Shown in pieces: positions 1-9,090 of a DNA stretch of 64,000 nucleotides. Position 1 is the stretch's first letter; the number at the start of each line of letters is the position of its first letter. The stretch is from the NCBI RefSeq assembly GCF_016735675.1, contig NZ_JAERSG010000008.1, positions 62,001-126,000 on the forward strand, read 5' to 3'. Below the pieces are notes generated by a model that saw only the letters and a program-made list of their open reading frames with translations, did not search any database and was not told the DNA's origin. Made by a program: the position numbers and the translations under genes. Source of the DNA: Nocardioides baculatus. Lineage in GTDB: Bacteria; Actinomycetota; Actinomycetes; Propionibacteriales; Nocardioidaceae.

Positions 1-407
1 CGGTCGCGAGCGCCGGAGTGCGTACGACGGTCCGCCTGGTGGGTTGGGCTGCCGAGCAGGCCACCGGGCAGACCCAGGCGCGCCCGACCCCGGCCGTGGT
101 GGTGCCCGACCCGATGGAGCCCACCCGCACCCCGCCGCCGGCGACGGGCCCCGCGACCACGACGGCACCTGCGACCAAGGTCCCGGCCAGTCAGGTGCCG
201 CTGAAGTCCGATCCCACCCCGTCGCTGCCGGCCGGAGTCGCGGAGATCGACGCGGCGCTCGACGAGCCGGCGCCCGCTCCCGTGAAGAAGGCTGCGGCGA
301 AGAAGGCCCCGGCGAAGAAGGCAGCCGCCAGGAAGGCGCCATCGAAGCAGGCTGCGGTCCTCGCGCCCGCCCTCGGCCTCTCGGAGGACGAGGTCGCCGA
401 GCGCTGA
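1..407 (+). CDS. C-terminal end of an unknown protein with a Lys/Ala-rich tail
   Basis: The reading frame is open from base 3, so the gene starts before the window and only its last 134 or so codons are seen. The visible part is low-complexity: a Pro/Thr/Ala-rich stretch, then a histone H1-like basic tail built from repeated KKAPAKKA-type units, then a short acidic end (SEDEVAER). Such tails occur on actinobacterial DNA-binding and surface-associated proteins, but no catalytic domain is visible and I assign no function. It converges with the copper gene that ends 20 bases downstream on the other strand. Confidence 0.6.
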   Translation, partial: VASAGVRTTVRLVGWAAEQATGQTQARPTPAVVVPDPMEPTRTPPPATGPATTTAPATKVPASQVPLKSDPTPSLPAGVAEIDAALDEPAPAPVKKAAAKKAPAKKAAARKAPSKQAAVLAPALGLSEDEVAER

Positions 408-426
408 CGCGGGGCTCACACCCTGC

Positions 427-2043
427 TCAGGGCACCTCGAACGTCACCGTCTGCACGGGGTTGTCGAACTCCGTCGTGCGCAGTGACACCTGGACCTCCC
501 ATGTGCCCGCGGTGGGCAGCACGACGTCGCCGGAGTAGATGCCCGGGCCGAGGTTGGTCAGCGACACGGCGCCCAGGTCGACGTCGTCGGTCGACAGGCT
601 CATCCGGGGAGCCTCGTGGCCCTCTGCGGGCTGGCCGGCCTCGTCGGTCATGGTGAGGGTGAGGGTGGCCGGCCCGACGCCGAGCGGCTCGAGGGTGACC
701 TCCCCGGTGATGTCGTCGAGCTGCACGGAGTCCGAGCCGGTCCCCGTCGAGGACGACGCGACGGCCACCGTCGGCTCCGGGCTGCGGTCGACCAGGAACC
801 CGGTCACCAGCAGGACGGCCAGCAGGACCGCGGCCTCGGCGTACGTCGTCCGCACCACGGACGCGGCCGCGGTGGTGCGCTCCGCCGTACGGTCTGCGCC
901 GCGCAACCGCGGCAGGAGGGCGAAGCGGTTCCACGCGGCGATCGCCACCGCCACCAGGACGACGAGGATCTTGACGATCAGGAGGGTGCCGTAGGTCGTG
1001 TCGAGCAGTGCGTCGAGCGAGCCGGCCACGCGCCACGCCATCACCGAGCCGGCCACGACGAGCACCGCGAGGATGCCCGCCGCCCAGGTCGAGAACCGCG
1101 ACAGCACCACGGCTGCCGTCTCTCCACGCCCGGACAGGTCGCGCAGCACGAGCGCGAGCGCCACCAACCCCCCGAGCCACAGTGCGCCGGCGGCGAGGTG
1201 CAGCACGTCGACCGCGATGACCAGCGCCTCCGGCGACGTGGCGCGGGTGTGCCCGGTGAGGGACGGCGCGGCCAGCGCGACCGCGCAGCCGCCGAGGACG
1301 AGGCCGCGGCGCGCACCCAGCGTGAGCGCGAGCCCCACGGTGACGGCGGCCGGGACGACGTACTCCCCGAGGGCGAGTGCCGACCACGTCGACCCGTCGC
1401 CGAGGGCCGATGCAGCGAGCCCGAGCTGGTAGAGCGCGACGAGCGGCACCGCCGCCCACCACGCCAGCACCGCGACGACCGCGGCGAGACGAACCGTGCT
1501 GCGCAGTCGACGGCGGGCGCCCTCGACCGCGGGGTCGAGCGGCAGGAAGAGCGCCGAGAAGCCGGCGACGCCCGCGGCGACGAGCAGGCCGACGTAGGCC
1601 AGCCAGCGGACCACGCCCAGCAGCACGGGCGCATCCGTGTCGGTGTCGGACGACGTGGGCACGTCGACGACGTCGCTGGGAGCGCCGACGGAGAAGCTGA
1701 GCGAGCCACCGATCGGGTGGCCGTCCGCCGAGACCAGGCGCCACACGACGACGAGGGTGCCCTCGTCGACCTCGCCGTCGAGGGAGACGATGAGCTGGGC
1801 GTCGCGCACCGTGGCACTCGAGGCGATCTCGGTGCCGGTGGCGTCGAAGACGGTGATCCCTGCCGGCACCCCGATCACGGACTCGTTGAAGCTGAACGTG
1901 ACCTGCTCCGGCGCGGTCTCGAGGACCGCACCCTCGGCCGGGTCGGTGGCGATGAGGGTCGCGTGCGCAGCCGCCGGCGGCGCCGGCGCCAGCACCAGGA
2001 CGGCGGTCAGCGCCAGGAGCAGGCCGGCGAGGAACCGCCTCAT
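427..2043 (-). CDS. CopC-CopD fusion copper-transport protein
   Basis: This 538-residue protein joins a secreted CopC domain to a CopD membrane domain. A signal peptide (about residues 1-26) ends at AHATL, which places the N-terminal His copper ligand typical of CopC. The beta-sandwich runs to about residue 120 and includes the SADGHPIGG motif. From about residue 145 there are eight or more hydrophobic segments of the CopD family, with conserved His around AHTRATSPE-like loops, and a short periplasmic tail of about 120 residues follows. The family binds copper outside the cell and moves it across the membrane. It overlaps the ycnI-like gene by ATGA, so the two are probably translationally coupled. 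The copper-radical oxidase encoded just upstream is a plausible client. Confidence 0.9.
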   Translation of the reverse strand: MRRFLAGLLLALTAVLVLAPAPPAAAHATLIATDPAEGAVLETAPEQVTFSFNESVIGVPAGITVFDATGTEIASSATVRDAQLIVSLDGEVDEGTLVVVWRLVSADGHPIGGSLSFSVGAPSDVVDVPTSSDTDTDAPVLLGVVRWLAYVGLLVAAGVAGFSALFLPLDPAVEGARRRLRSTVRLAAVVAVLAWWAAVPLVALYQLGLAASALGDGSTWSALALGEYVVPAAVTVGLALTLGARRGLVLGGCAVALAAPSLTGHTRATSPEALVIAVDVLHLAAGALWLGGLVALALVLRDLSGRGETAAVVLSRFSTWAAGILAVLVVAGSVMAWRVAGSLDALLDTTYGTLLIVKILVVLVAVAIAAWNRFALLPRLRGADRTAERTTAAASVVRTTYAEAAVLLAVLLVTGFLVDRSPEPTVAVASSSTGTGSDSVQLDDITGEVTLEPLGVGPATLTLTMTDEAGQPAEGHEAPRMSLSTDDVDLGAVSLTNLGPGIYSGDVVLPTAGTWEVQVSLRTTEFDNPVQTVTFEVP

Positions 2044-2633
2044 GTGCGGCGACGCCGGACGAGGAGCACGGCGCCGCTGGTGAGGCAGGCGGCGCCGACC
2101 AGGCCGGCGGCACCGTAGGACATCACGGCGTCCTGCACGGTCGTGCCGTCGACCGCCGTCACGACGATCACGGGCGCCGGCATCTCGAGGTCGGCGCGGG
2201 CGGCGGCGTCCTCACCGACCTCGGTCCACGCGGACTCCCCCACCTCGCAGCGCTGCACGACCGGGAACACCAGCTCGGCACCGACCTCGTCCGGGAGCCG
2301 GACCGAGAAGGAGACCTGGTCGCGCGTGCCGTCCGGCAGGGGCCGGTCGGTCCGGAACGTGACGGCCTCGTCGGTGACGGTCGCCGCCCAGCGCTGCGTG
2401 TCCTCGACGGCGAGGTCCGACACAGCGTCGGGCACCCGCACTGCGACCTCCGTGGTTGCCGACCCCTCGCAGCCGTGCGGCACCTCCAGGGTCAGCAGCG
2501 TCCTGGCGCCCGCCTCCGTGGTGGTGGCGTCGAGGCCCACGTGTGCCGACGCGGGGGCGGCGGTGCCCAGCCCGAGCCCCAGCGCCGCGAGGGCCGCCGC
2601 CGTGGCGGCGACCCGGGTGCGGGGGCGGGGCAT
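2040..2633 (-). CDS. YcnI-like copper-binding protein (DUF1775)
   Basis: This 197-residue protein has a signal peptide ending at ASAHVGL, so the mature protein starts with His as in YcnI/DUF1775 copper proteins, where that His and a Trp/Glu set bind Cu(II). A single beta-rich domain follows, containing the two family cysteines (HGCEGS and QRCEVGES, likely a disulfide). One C-terminal membrane helix (about residues 168-190) ends in a basic RRRRT tail. It lies first in a two-gene unit with the CopC-CopD fusion. The pairing of YcnI with CopCD is common in actinobacteria and supports a role in presenting copper to the CopD channel. Confidence 0.9.
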   Translation of the reverse strand: MPRPRTRVAATAAALAALGLGLGTAAPASAHVGLDATTTEAGARTLLTLEVPHGCEGSATTEVAVRVPDAVSDLAVEDTQRWAATVTDEAVTFRTDRPLPDGTRDQVSFSVRLPDEVGAELVFPVVQRCEVGESAWTEVGEDAAARADLEMPAPVIVVTAVDGTTVQDAVMSYGAAGLVGAACLTSGAVLLVRRRRT

Positions 2634-2651
2634 GGGAGGTCCTGCGCCGTC

Positions 2652-2876
2652 TCAGTCGTCGGCGAGCGCGGCGACGACGCCGGCGCGGCTGTCGTCCTCG
2701 CTGGCCAGCACGCCGCCGTTGGCGACGATGTCGGCCGTGATCTCGGTGAAGACCATGCGGACGTCCTGGCGGCGGGCGCCGAGGATCTCCACGGCGCTGT
2801 CGGCGACGGCACGAGCGAAGTCCCGACGCTGCTCGACCGAACGGCCCTTCAGGAGCTCGACGGTGATGTTGGGCAT
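2652..2876 (-). CDS. 4-oxalocrotonate tautomerase family protein
   Basis: This is a 74-residue tautomerase-fold protein. I start it at the ATG that makes Pro2 the first residue after Met (MPNITVELL), because tautomerases use the N-terminal proline as general base. A good AGAGAGGGA ribosome site lies about 9 bases upstream. Starting further upstream (2927) would bury the proline. Family features seen are the VRMVFTEI strand and the Arg pair near residue 40. The substrate cannot be told from sequence. The gene stands between the copper pair and the giant oxidase on the same strand, without an obvious functional link. Confidence 0.85.
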   Translation of the reverse strand: MPNITVELLKGRSVEQRRDFARAVADSAVEILGARRQDVRMVFTEITADIVANGGVLASEDDSRAGVVAALADD

Positions 2877-2977
2877 GGGGGTCGTCCCTCTCTGGGGTTC
2901 GTGGTCCGGGTCCGGTGACGTGCTCACGCTACCGGTGGTTCACATATCTGACAACGGTTCGACAGGCTGACTTGGCG

Positions 2978-3013
2978 AGGACGGGCCCGGAGGTGGTCCT
3001 CCGGGCCCGTCCT
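2978..3013 (-). terminator. Strong hairpin after the giant oxidase gene
   Basis: A perfect 16-bp inverted repeat (AGGACGGGCCCGGAGG and its complement) around a TGGT loop begins 7 bases beyond the stop codon of the giant secreted oxidase. No U-run follows, as is common for terminators in high-GC actinobacteria. Confidence 0.75.
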
Positions 3014-3019
3014 GTCCGA

Positions 3020-6000
3020 CTACCGCTTCTTCTTGACCCTGATGGCGAGCCGCTCGCTGGTGGACTCCGCCAGCGCACTCCCCTCGTAGGTCACGGTCAG
3101 GCGGAGCCGCTTGCCGCGTGCCTTGGGCAGCTGCACGAACACCCGTCCGCCGTTGAGCGTGCCGGCGATCTTCTTGCCGCCCCGGACCGCCACGACCACG
3201 TCGCCGGTGACCGGTACGCCGTCCGGGGCCCGGAGCACGACCCTGACCGTGGCGCGCTTGCCCTTCGTGACCTTGGCCGGCGCCTTCACCGCCATCTGGG
3301 GCACGACCTGGGCGACCGTGACCTCGAGGGTGGAGGACGAGGCCCGGTGACCGCCGTCACCGACGTAGCGGAGGGTGAGGCGGTGCGTGCCGGGCTGCAG
3401 GCTCTTCGCCGGCAGCACGATCGCGGACCGGCCCGACTCCAGGGCACCCGAGGCGAGCACGTCGTTGCCCTGGAGCACCTCGACCTTGCCCGTGGCGGCC
3501 GCCGGGGCGACGCTCGCCACCACGGTGCCGAGCTTGCCGTAGGTGAACGGTGCCGCGGCTCCCGCCACCGCCGAGGTGAGAGGACCGCCACCGCCGCCAC
3601 CGCCCGTACCGCCCCCGCCCGTACCGCCTGCGGGCCGCACGGTGATCGTGACGGTCGCCGGCGTCGAGGTGATGACGCCGTCGCTCACGGTGTAGGTGAA
3701 CCGGTCCCTGCCCACGAAGCCCTCGTCGGGCGTGTAGGTGAAGGACCCGTCGGCCTGGAGGGTGACCGAGCCGTTGACCGGGTCGCTGGTCCGCGTCGCC
3801 GTCAGGGCGTCGTCGTCCGCGTCGGTGTCGTTGGTCATGACACCCGGTGCCGCGACCGACATCGCCTCGCCCGCGACGGTGTCGTAGGCGTCGTCCGCGG
3901 CCTCCGGCCCGGTGTTGGGCACCTCCGTCACCGTGATGGTCACCGTCGTGGCGGCCGACGTCGACGTGCCGTCGCCGGCCCGGTAGGTGAAGGTGTCCGT
4001 GCCGTTGTAGCCCTCGTCGGGCGCATAGGTGAACGACCCGTCGGCGGCCAGCGACACGACTCCGTGGGCGGGCTGGGTGACGTCACCGGCGGTGAGGGTG
4101 TCGTCCTCGGCGTCGGTGTCGTTGCCCAGGACCCCCGGAGCCGGGACGCTCAGCGCCACGTCCTGCACCGTCGAGTACGAGTCCGCGACACCGGCGGGTG
4201 CAGCGTTGGGCTTCTCCTCGAACAGCTCGACGACGTCGGCGGCGCTCAGCTCGTAGCCGTAGATCCGGAAGTCGTCGACCTGCTCGGTCGGACGCGGGTC
4301 GTTGTAGCTGCCGTTGGCGATGAAGTTGGCGGTGGTGCCGCCCGCTCCGACGTCGCCGATGTCCATCGGGATGTTGTCCCGGGAGGCGACGACCGCGCCG
4401 TCGAAGTAGATCTTTCCGGTCGTGCCACCGCCCGTGGGCGAGGGCCCCAACGTCAGGACCACGTGGGTCCACTGGTTGAGCGGAAGGTCCGCGTCGCCGG
4501 GCAGCTGGATCCGCTGGTCCGCGCCGTTGTCGACCCGGAGCGTGGCCGCGAATCCCCGGTCACCGTTGATCGTCGACGACTGGAGCAGCAGGTACTCGGT
4601 CGTGTTCTTGCCGATCTGGAGGTGGGTGGTCCAGTTGGGCAGGGCGGTCGGGCGGATCCACGTCGAGACGGTGATCTCCTCGTCCATGCCGACCGTGATG
4701 TCGTTCGGCAGCTGGACGTGCCCGGCACCGGGCAGGTTCACGCCGGCGCCGAACTTCGCGGACGGCACCCAGCCGGCGTTGCCCTGGAGCACGGCGTTGC
4801 CGATGGCCGGGTCGGACCCCGAGTTGACCGAGGTGGTCCCACTGCCCTCGTCGAACTTGTAGTGCACCGGGACGCCCTCGCCCACGGGGGGCCTGGCGAC
4901 GGTGTGCGACACGGTGCCCGTCGAGTCGCGCCAGCCCGCGTCCGCGAGGAAGCGGACCTCGATCTGGTGCGTCTTGGGTGCCAGCGTGACCTCCGGGAAG
5001 GTGACCGCGCCGTTGGCGACCGCGACCGCGCCGCCCTCACGGGCGCCGTCGATCCACAGCTCGGCGGTGCCCGCCGGGTTGGCGTTGGCCGAGTCCTTGA
5101 CCGTCGCGGACACCGTGATCGGCGCCTCGAACGGTGACGGGGACGCCGGGCTGACGCTGACCGTCGTGGTCGTGTTCAGCGCGGTGCCGTCGGCGTAGAT
5201 GCCGGCGACGTCGGACGCGGTCAGCGCCGAGGTGTAGAGGCGTACGTCGTCCATCTGGCCGTTGAGCGGTGCGTCGGGGAACCCGTTGCGGCCCAGCCAG
5301 TTGTTCTCGGTGTTGGCCCCGACCTCGGGGAGCTCGACCGTCAGGTCGGTCCTCTGGGCGATCTGGCTGCCGTTGAGGTAGAGGGTGCCGGTCGCGCCGG
5401 CCCGTGTGAACACGACGTGGTTCCACGCGTTGACCGTGAGGTCCCGCGCCGGAGTCGCGCGGATCCGCTCCTCCGGGTTGGTCGGGCTCGCCAGACCAGG
5501 GCCCTTGAAGGTCGCCGCGAGCCCGGTGTCGCCGTCGGCGCGGGTCTCGGTCTGGATCTGGAAGTAGCCGCCGGTGTTGCCGGTGCCCGTCCCGATGTGG
5601 AACAGCCCTGCCCAGTTGGTCGGCTGCTCGTCTGGACGCACCCAGAACGAGGTGGTGAAGTCGGTCGCACCCTGCAGCACGTTGTCCGGGAGGTCGACGG
5701 CGTTGGTGTTGGCGCCCCCGAGGAGGTCGACCGCACCACCCTCGACGCCGTTCGCGTTCCACGTCGTCGTGCCGGTCAGGGTCGCCGCACCCACGGTCTG
5801 GTCGGTGCCCGTGTTGGCCGCCGTCGTACCGGTGCCTTCCTCGAACCGGAAGCGGATCGGGACCTCGGTGGCTCCGGCACGCGAGCCCACGACCACGAGG
5901 TCGTCGACGACGAGCCCGGCGCCCGAGCTGCCGGCCGTGAGGACCAGCGGCATCCGGCGAGCGGTCGCGGTGAAGGTGCCGACGTAGGTGCCGAAGGCGT

Positions 6001-8860
6001 TCTGCGAGGACAGGTCGGTGCCCGCGGAGAGATCGGCCGAGAGGCCGCCGACCGTCAGGTTCGCCGTGCCCGGGGCGGTGCCGGCGGACCGGCTGTCACG
6101 GGCGTAGCGGATCGAGAGCCGGTAGTCCTGGCCGACGTCGAGGCCCTGGAGCGTACGGGTCAGCTTGCCGGTCGTGCCCATCGCGAGGTGGTAGCCGGTG
6201 AGGCCGAGACCGCCCATGCCCGCGGCCTTGGCGCGGATCAGCTGGACCTGGTCCTGGACCTCCCACGGCGACATCCGGCCGTTGCCGGGCGCGACCTCGA
6301 AGCTGGTCGGCACGTTGTCGGACTGCCAGCCGACCGGGAGCCGCGGGTACTCGAACTGGTCGACGACCTTGGGGGCCGGCGAGTCCATCTTCACCTGCGG
6401 GTCGATCTGCACGATCTTGGCCATCGACGGGGTGCCGGTGCTGCTCCAGAGGAACACCATGTAGGCGCCGGGAGGCGCGTAGTTGCCGTTGGTCGGCGAG
6501 GTGATCGTGACCGTGCCGCCACTCTGCGTGAAGGCCAGGTCCTGGAAGTTCTGGTCGTTGTTGAACCCGTGGGTGACCGATCCGTTGCGGACCAGGGTGA
6601 CCCGGCTGATCGGGCTGTCGGACGTCATGGTGAACGTGCCGTTGTAGCCGACCTTCTTGGGCGCGTTGGTGACCTGCGGGCGTGTGGCCGCGGAGTTGCC
6701 GTCGAAGAGGTAGGCCGGCGAGTAGTACTCGACGTCCGTGTAGTTGCGCGGGCCGGGGGTGCCACCGCCGCCGATCATGATGCGGCCGTCGGGCAGCAGC
6801 AGGGCGATCGAGTGGTAGAGCCGGGCGTGCTCGTAGGGGATCTTGACCTCCTTCCACACGCCCGTGTCCGGGTTCCAGATCTCGGCGTTGGTGACGTAGC
6901 CGCCGTTGCCGTTGTTGTCGCGCGAGCCGCCGGTGACGATGACGTTGCCGTCGGGCATCACGGTCGAGGTCGGCCAGTGGCGGGCGTACTTCATCGGCTG
7001 GGTCGCCGCGACGACCGGGGTGTCCGTGCCACCGCTGATGTCGACGGTGAGGCCGGCGCGGGCGCCGGCACCGCCGCCGCCGTTGGACCACGTGCCGCCA
7101 CCGACCTGGAGGATCTTGCCGGGGCGGTACATCGTCGCGGTCGACGTGGCGCCGACCGGGTTGCCGAGGTTGCCCTGGTTGCCGGGCGTGCCCTGACCGA
7201 GGCCGCCGCGCATCGTGATCGCGCCGTCGCCGGACGGGTCGAGCTCGAACATCTGGGTGCCCGTGATCGTGAACAGCTTGCCGTTGGTCGGGGCGACGAA
7301 CGAGCGGGGGTACCACCAGCGGTTCTCGCCACCGTTGGCGGCGCCGCCGCCGCTGCCGTACGCCTGGACGCTGGTCGCACCGGTGAGGAGCTTCCACGAG
7401 CTGCCGGCGTCGGGTCGGTAGATCTCCGGCGTGAGCACACCGGGACCGCCGGGACCGCCCTTGAGCGCGCCGCCCTGGACGACGACGGAGCCGTCGGGCG
7501 TGGTGGTGCCCGTGGGGTACCAGCGCGGGTAGTTCATCGGGGCCTCGTTGCGCAGGCCCGAGTTGGTGGAGTAGCTGGTGACACCGATCGCCGAGTCGTT
7601 GGGCGCGTTGCCGCCGAGGCCGTCGTCACCGCCGACCGTCATCGTGGAGCGACGGTGCGGCATCTGCACCTGCATCGAGCAGAACAGGTCGGTGTAGGTC
7701 GCGTTGGGCAGCAGGCCCGACGCCGCCGTGGCCGCCGTCCGCATCACCGAGGGGTCCCAGATGTCGATCTCCATCTGGCCGCCCTGCGTCACGCAGTCGT
7801 TGCCGCCCCAGTCGTAGGGGTTGTTGTCGGTGCAGCCCGAGGAGACCGAGCCGAAGGACTGGACCTTGCCGTCGGAGGTCAGCGCGGCGTTGATCGGGAC
7901 CAGCGGCCACGGCGTCACGCCGCTCCACGACCCCTGATCGTCCTTGGCGGGCGGGGAGCAGTCAGCGGGGAGGAGGCCGGCCGAGTAGGCGATGCCCCTG
8001 CGCAGCTGCAGGCGCACGAAGTCGTCCGCGTCGTTGTCATTGGCGTTGCCGCCGTCGTTGGCAGCCGTGTAGGCCGACGCGTGGTGGCCCAGCGAGGAGT
8101 ACCACGACCGGCCCTGCTCGATCTTCTGGCACCAGGTCACCGGGTGCGTGGTGCCCTCCTCGCCGACCTCGGTGCCGGCGGGGTACGACGACTCGTCCAC
8201 CGTCACCAGCGTGCGCACGTCCTGCGAGGGGTTGACGTCCCACTCGTACCACTCGTCGGTGTAGGAGAGCGGGGACTGGAGGCCCGCGGTGAGCGGGTGG
8301 GTGCCGTCGCTGACGGTGACCGTGCCGCGCTGGCCGCCGGCGGGCTCCGGGTGACCGGTCGCGGCGGCGCCGACGAGGCGGCGGTAGAAGGGGTTCACGT
8401 CGTGCTCGGTCTGGTCGGGCGACCACGCCGTGTAGTGGATGCCGGCGAAGCCGCCGCCACCCTCGATGTAGGCCTTGAGCGCCGCACGCTGGTCGGTGTT
8501 GAAGAGCACGCCGGCCGTGTGCGCGAAGACGAGGACGTCCTTGGTCGCGAGGTTCGCCGGGGTGAAGGCCGTCGCGCTGGTGGTGTCCTGGACCTCGGCG
8601 ACGGCCTGGGCCGGGTCGCCGGTGTTGTTGTCCAGGCCGTACTCGAGCGCGAGCGCGTCGGCCATCTCCTTCACTGCTGCGCGGGTGTTGGCCACCGACC
8701 CGTGCACGCCGTCGCCGCTCGAGAAGAGCAGGACGCGCAGCACGTCGTCGTCGGCCGCGGCTGCGGCGGCCGGCGCGGTGGTGGCCGCCGCGGACAGCGG
8801 GAGGGCCACCGCGAGGGCGATGGTCGTCGCCACGAAGTGGCGGAAAGATCGAAGTTTCAT
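3020..8860 (-). CDS. Giant secreted ThuA / copper-radical oxidase / LamG / Ig multidomain protein
   Basis: This is a 1946-residue exported protein. The start is the ATG of MKLRSFRHF, which has an AAGGGA site 6-7 bases upstream and opens a signal peptide (cut near residue 35). Approximate order: ThuA-like fold 40-300, with the GFAGIHYT and SLGHHASAYT motifs; seven-bladed kelch/galactose-oxidase domain 320-720; galactose-oxidase-like beta domain (DUF1929 type) 730-815; a beta-sandwich resembling a carbohydrate-binding module 830-990; LamG 1000-1220; Ig-like segment; LamG 1325-1550; two cadherin/Big-type repeats (VLGNDTDAEDD, VMTNDTDADDD) 1555-1750; Gly linker; two Ig-like repeats. The oxidase residues are all present: Cys394 (LFCSMQ) and Tyr448 (RWYPTG) for the thioether cofactor, and Tyr682-His683 (ARLYHS) plus His764 (VTHGFN) as copper ligands. 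Their spacings match galactose oxidase closely. Expected activity is copper- and O2-dependent oxidation of an alcohol or aldehyde, giving H2O2. The substrate is unknown. Confidence 0.9.
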   Translation of the reverse strand: MKLRSFRHFVATTIALAVALPLSAAATTAPAAAAAADDDVLRVLLFSSGDGVHGSVANTRAAVKEMADALALEYGLDNNTGDPAQAVAEVQDTTSATAFTPANLATKDVLVFAHTAGVLFNTDQRAALKAYIEGGGGFAGIHYTAWSPDQTEHDVNPFYRRLVGAAATGHPEPAGGQRGTVTVSDGTHPLTAGLQSPLSYTDEWYEWDVNPSQDVRTLVTVDESSYPAGTEVGEEGTTHPVTWCQKIEQGRSWYSSLGHHASAYTAANDGGNANDNDADDFVRLQLRRGIAYSAGLLPADCSPPAKDDQGSWSGVTPWPLVPINAALTSDGKVQSFGSVSSGCTDNNPYDWGGNDCVTQGGQMEIDIWDPSVMRTAATAASGLLPNATYTDLFCSMQVQMPHRRSTMTVGGDDGLGGNAPNDSAIGVTSYSTNSGLRNEAPMNYPRWYPTGTTTPDGSVVVQGGALKGGPGGPGVLTPEIYRPDAGSSWKLLTGATSVQAYGSGGGAANGGENRWWYPRSFVAPTNGKLFTITGTQMFELDPSGDGAITMRGGLGQGTPGNQGNLGNPVGATSTATMYRPGKILQVGGGTWSNGGGGAGARAGLTVDISGGTDTPVVAATQPMKYARHWPTSTVMPDGNVIVTGGSRDNNGNGGYVTNAEIWNPDTGVWKEVKIPYEHARLYHSIALLLPDGRIMIGGGGTPGPRNYTDVEYYSPAYLFDGNSAATRPQVTNAPKKVGYNGTFTMTSDSPISRVTLVRNGSVTHGFNNDQNFQDLAFTQSGGTVTITSPTNGNYAPPGAYMVFLWSSTGTPSMAKIVQIDPQVKMDSPAPKVVDQFEYPRLPVGWQSDNVPTSFEVAPGNGRMSPWEVQDQVQLIRAKAAGMGGLGLTGYHLAMGTTGKLTRTLQGLDVGQDYRLSIRYARDSRSAGTAPGTANLTVGGLSADLSAGTDLSSQNAFGTYVGTFTATARRMPLVLTAGSSGAGLVVDDLVVVGSRAGATEVPIRFRFEEGTGTTAANTGTDQTVGAATLTGTTTWNANGVEGGAVDLLGGANTNAVDLPDNVLQGATDFTTSFWVRPDEQPTNWAGLFHIGTGTGNTGGYFQIQTETRADGDTGLAATFKGPGLASPTNPEERIRATPARDLTVNAWNHVVFTRAGATGTLYLNGSQIAQRTDLTVELPEVGANTENNWLGRNGFPDAPLNGQMDDVRLYTSALTASDVAGIYADGTALNTTTTVSVSPASPSPFEAPITVSATVKDSANANPAGTAELWIDGAREGGAVAVANGAVTFPEVTLAPKTHQIEVRFLADAGWRDSTGTVSHTVARPPVGEGVPVHYKFDEGSGTTSVNSGSDPAIGNAVLQGNAGWVPSAKFGAGVNLPGAGHVQLPNDITVGMDEEITVSTWIRPTALPNWTTHLQIGKNTTEYLLLQSSTINGDRGFAATLRVDNGADQRIQLPGDADLPLNQWTHVVLTLGPSPTGGGTTGKIYFDGAVVASRDNIPMDIGDVGAGGTTANFIANGSYNDPRPTEQVDDFRIYGYELSAADVVELFEEKPNAAPAGVADSYSTVQDVALSVPAPGVLGNDTDAEDDTLTAGDVTQPAHGVVSLAADGSFTYAPDEGYNGTDTFTYRAGDGTSTSAATTVTITVTEVPNTGPEAADDAYDTVAGEAMSVAAPGVMTNDTDADDDALTATRTSDPVNGSVTLQADGSFTYTPDEGFVGRDRFTYTVSDGVITSTPATVTITVRPAGGTGGGGTGGGGGGGPLTSAVAGAAAPFTYGKLGTVVASVAPAAATGKVEVLQGNDVLASGALESGRSAIVLPAKSLQPGTHRLTLRYVGDGGHRASSSTLEVTVAQVVPQMAVKAPAKVTKGKRATVRVVLRAPDGVPVTGDVVVAVRGGKKIAGTLNGGRVFVQLPKARGKRLRLTVTYEGSALAESTSERLAIRVKKKR

Positions 8861-8934
8861 CAGCGTTCCCTTGGGCTCGGCGGTGCGGAGCTCGGCGGGC
8901 GGCGGGTGCGGTCTGCGCTCACGAGACGAAGGAG

Positions 8935-8963
8935 AACGTATGACGCCCATCACACAGAGTCAA
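8935..8963 (-). promoter_or_regulatory. Sigma-70-type promoter of the giant oxidase gene
   Basis: On the minus strand TTGACT (8958-8963) and TACGTT (8935-8940) are 17 bases apart, and the predicted transcript starts about 68 bases before the ATG. The spacer holds TGATGGGCGTCA (8941-8952), nearly identical to the palindrome at the same place in the kduI promoter. Confidence 0.6.
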
Positions 8964-9000
8964 GAACTCTGTCCATAATCCTGAACAGGCTTTGCTTGTA

Positions 9001-9015
9001 GTTCACGTACATGAA
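9001..9015 (+). promoter_or_regulatory. GTTCACG-type operator upstream of the giant oxidase gene
   Basis: GTTCACGTACATGAA lies about 38 bases upstream of the oxidase -35 box. The same 13-base core, GTTCACGTACATG, recurs at 18824-18838 between kduI and the IclR-family gene, and a variant (GTTCACGAATACGAA) lies at 18757-18771. The most economical reading is a site for the adjacent IclR-type regulator, which is inferred. Confidence 0.55.
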
Positions 9016-9022
9016 AACAGGC

Positions 9023-9061
9023 CTGGGCGGTCGAGTCCCCCGCACGGGGTCGACCGCCCAG
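9023..9061 (-). terminator. Terminator of the uronate catabolic operon
   Basis: The perfect 12-bp arms CTGGGCGGTCGA / TCGACCGCCCAG enclose a GC-rich inner loop that can extend the stem with CCCC/GGGG. On the minus strand the stem is followed by GCCTGTTTTC. It starts 30 bases after the KDG kinase stop and separates the operon from the oxidase promoter region. Confidence 0.7.
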
Positions 9062-9090
9062 ACCTGGTCTGGGGGTGGGGTGTTGCCGGG

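Noticed and set aside
2652..2927. Longer tautomerase starting at 2927
   Set aside because: It would hide the catalytic N-terminal proline; ATG 2876 has a good ribosome site.
5417..9001. 1194-codon plus-strand ORF opposite the giant oxidase
   Set aside because: Arg/Gly/Val/Asp-rich antisense reading frame typical of very high GC; no domain, no start site, and the minus-strand frame has clear domains and a signal peptide.
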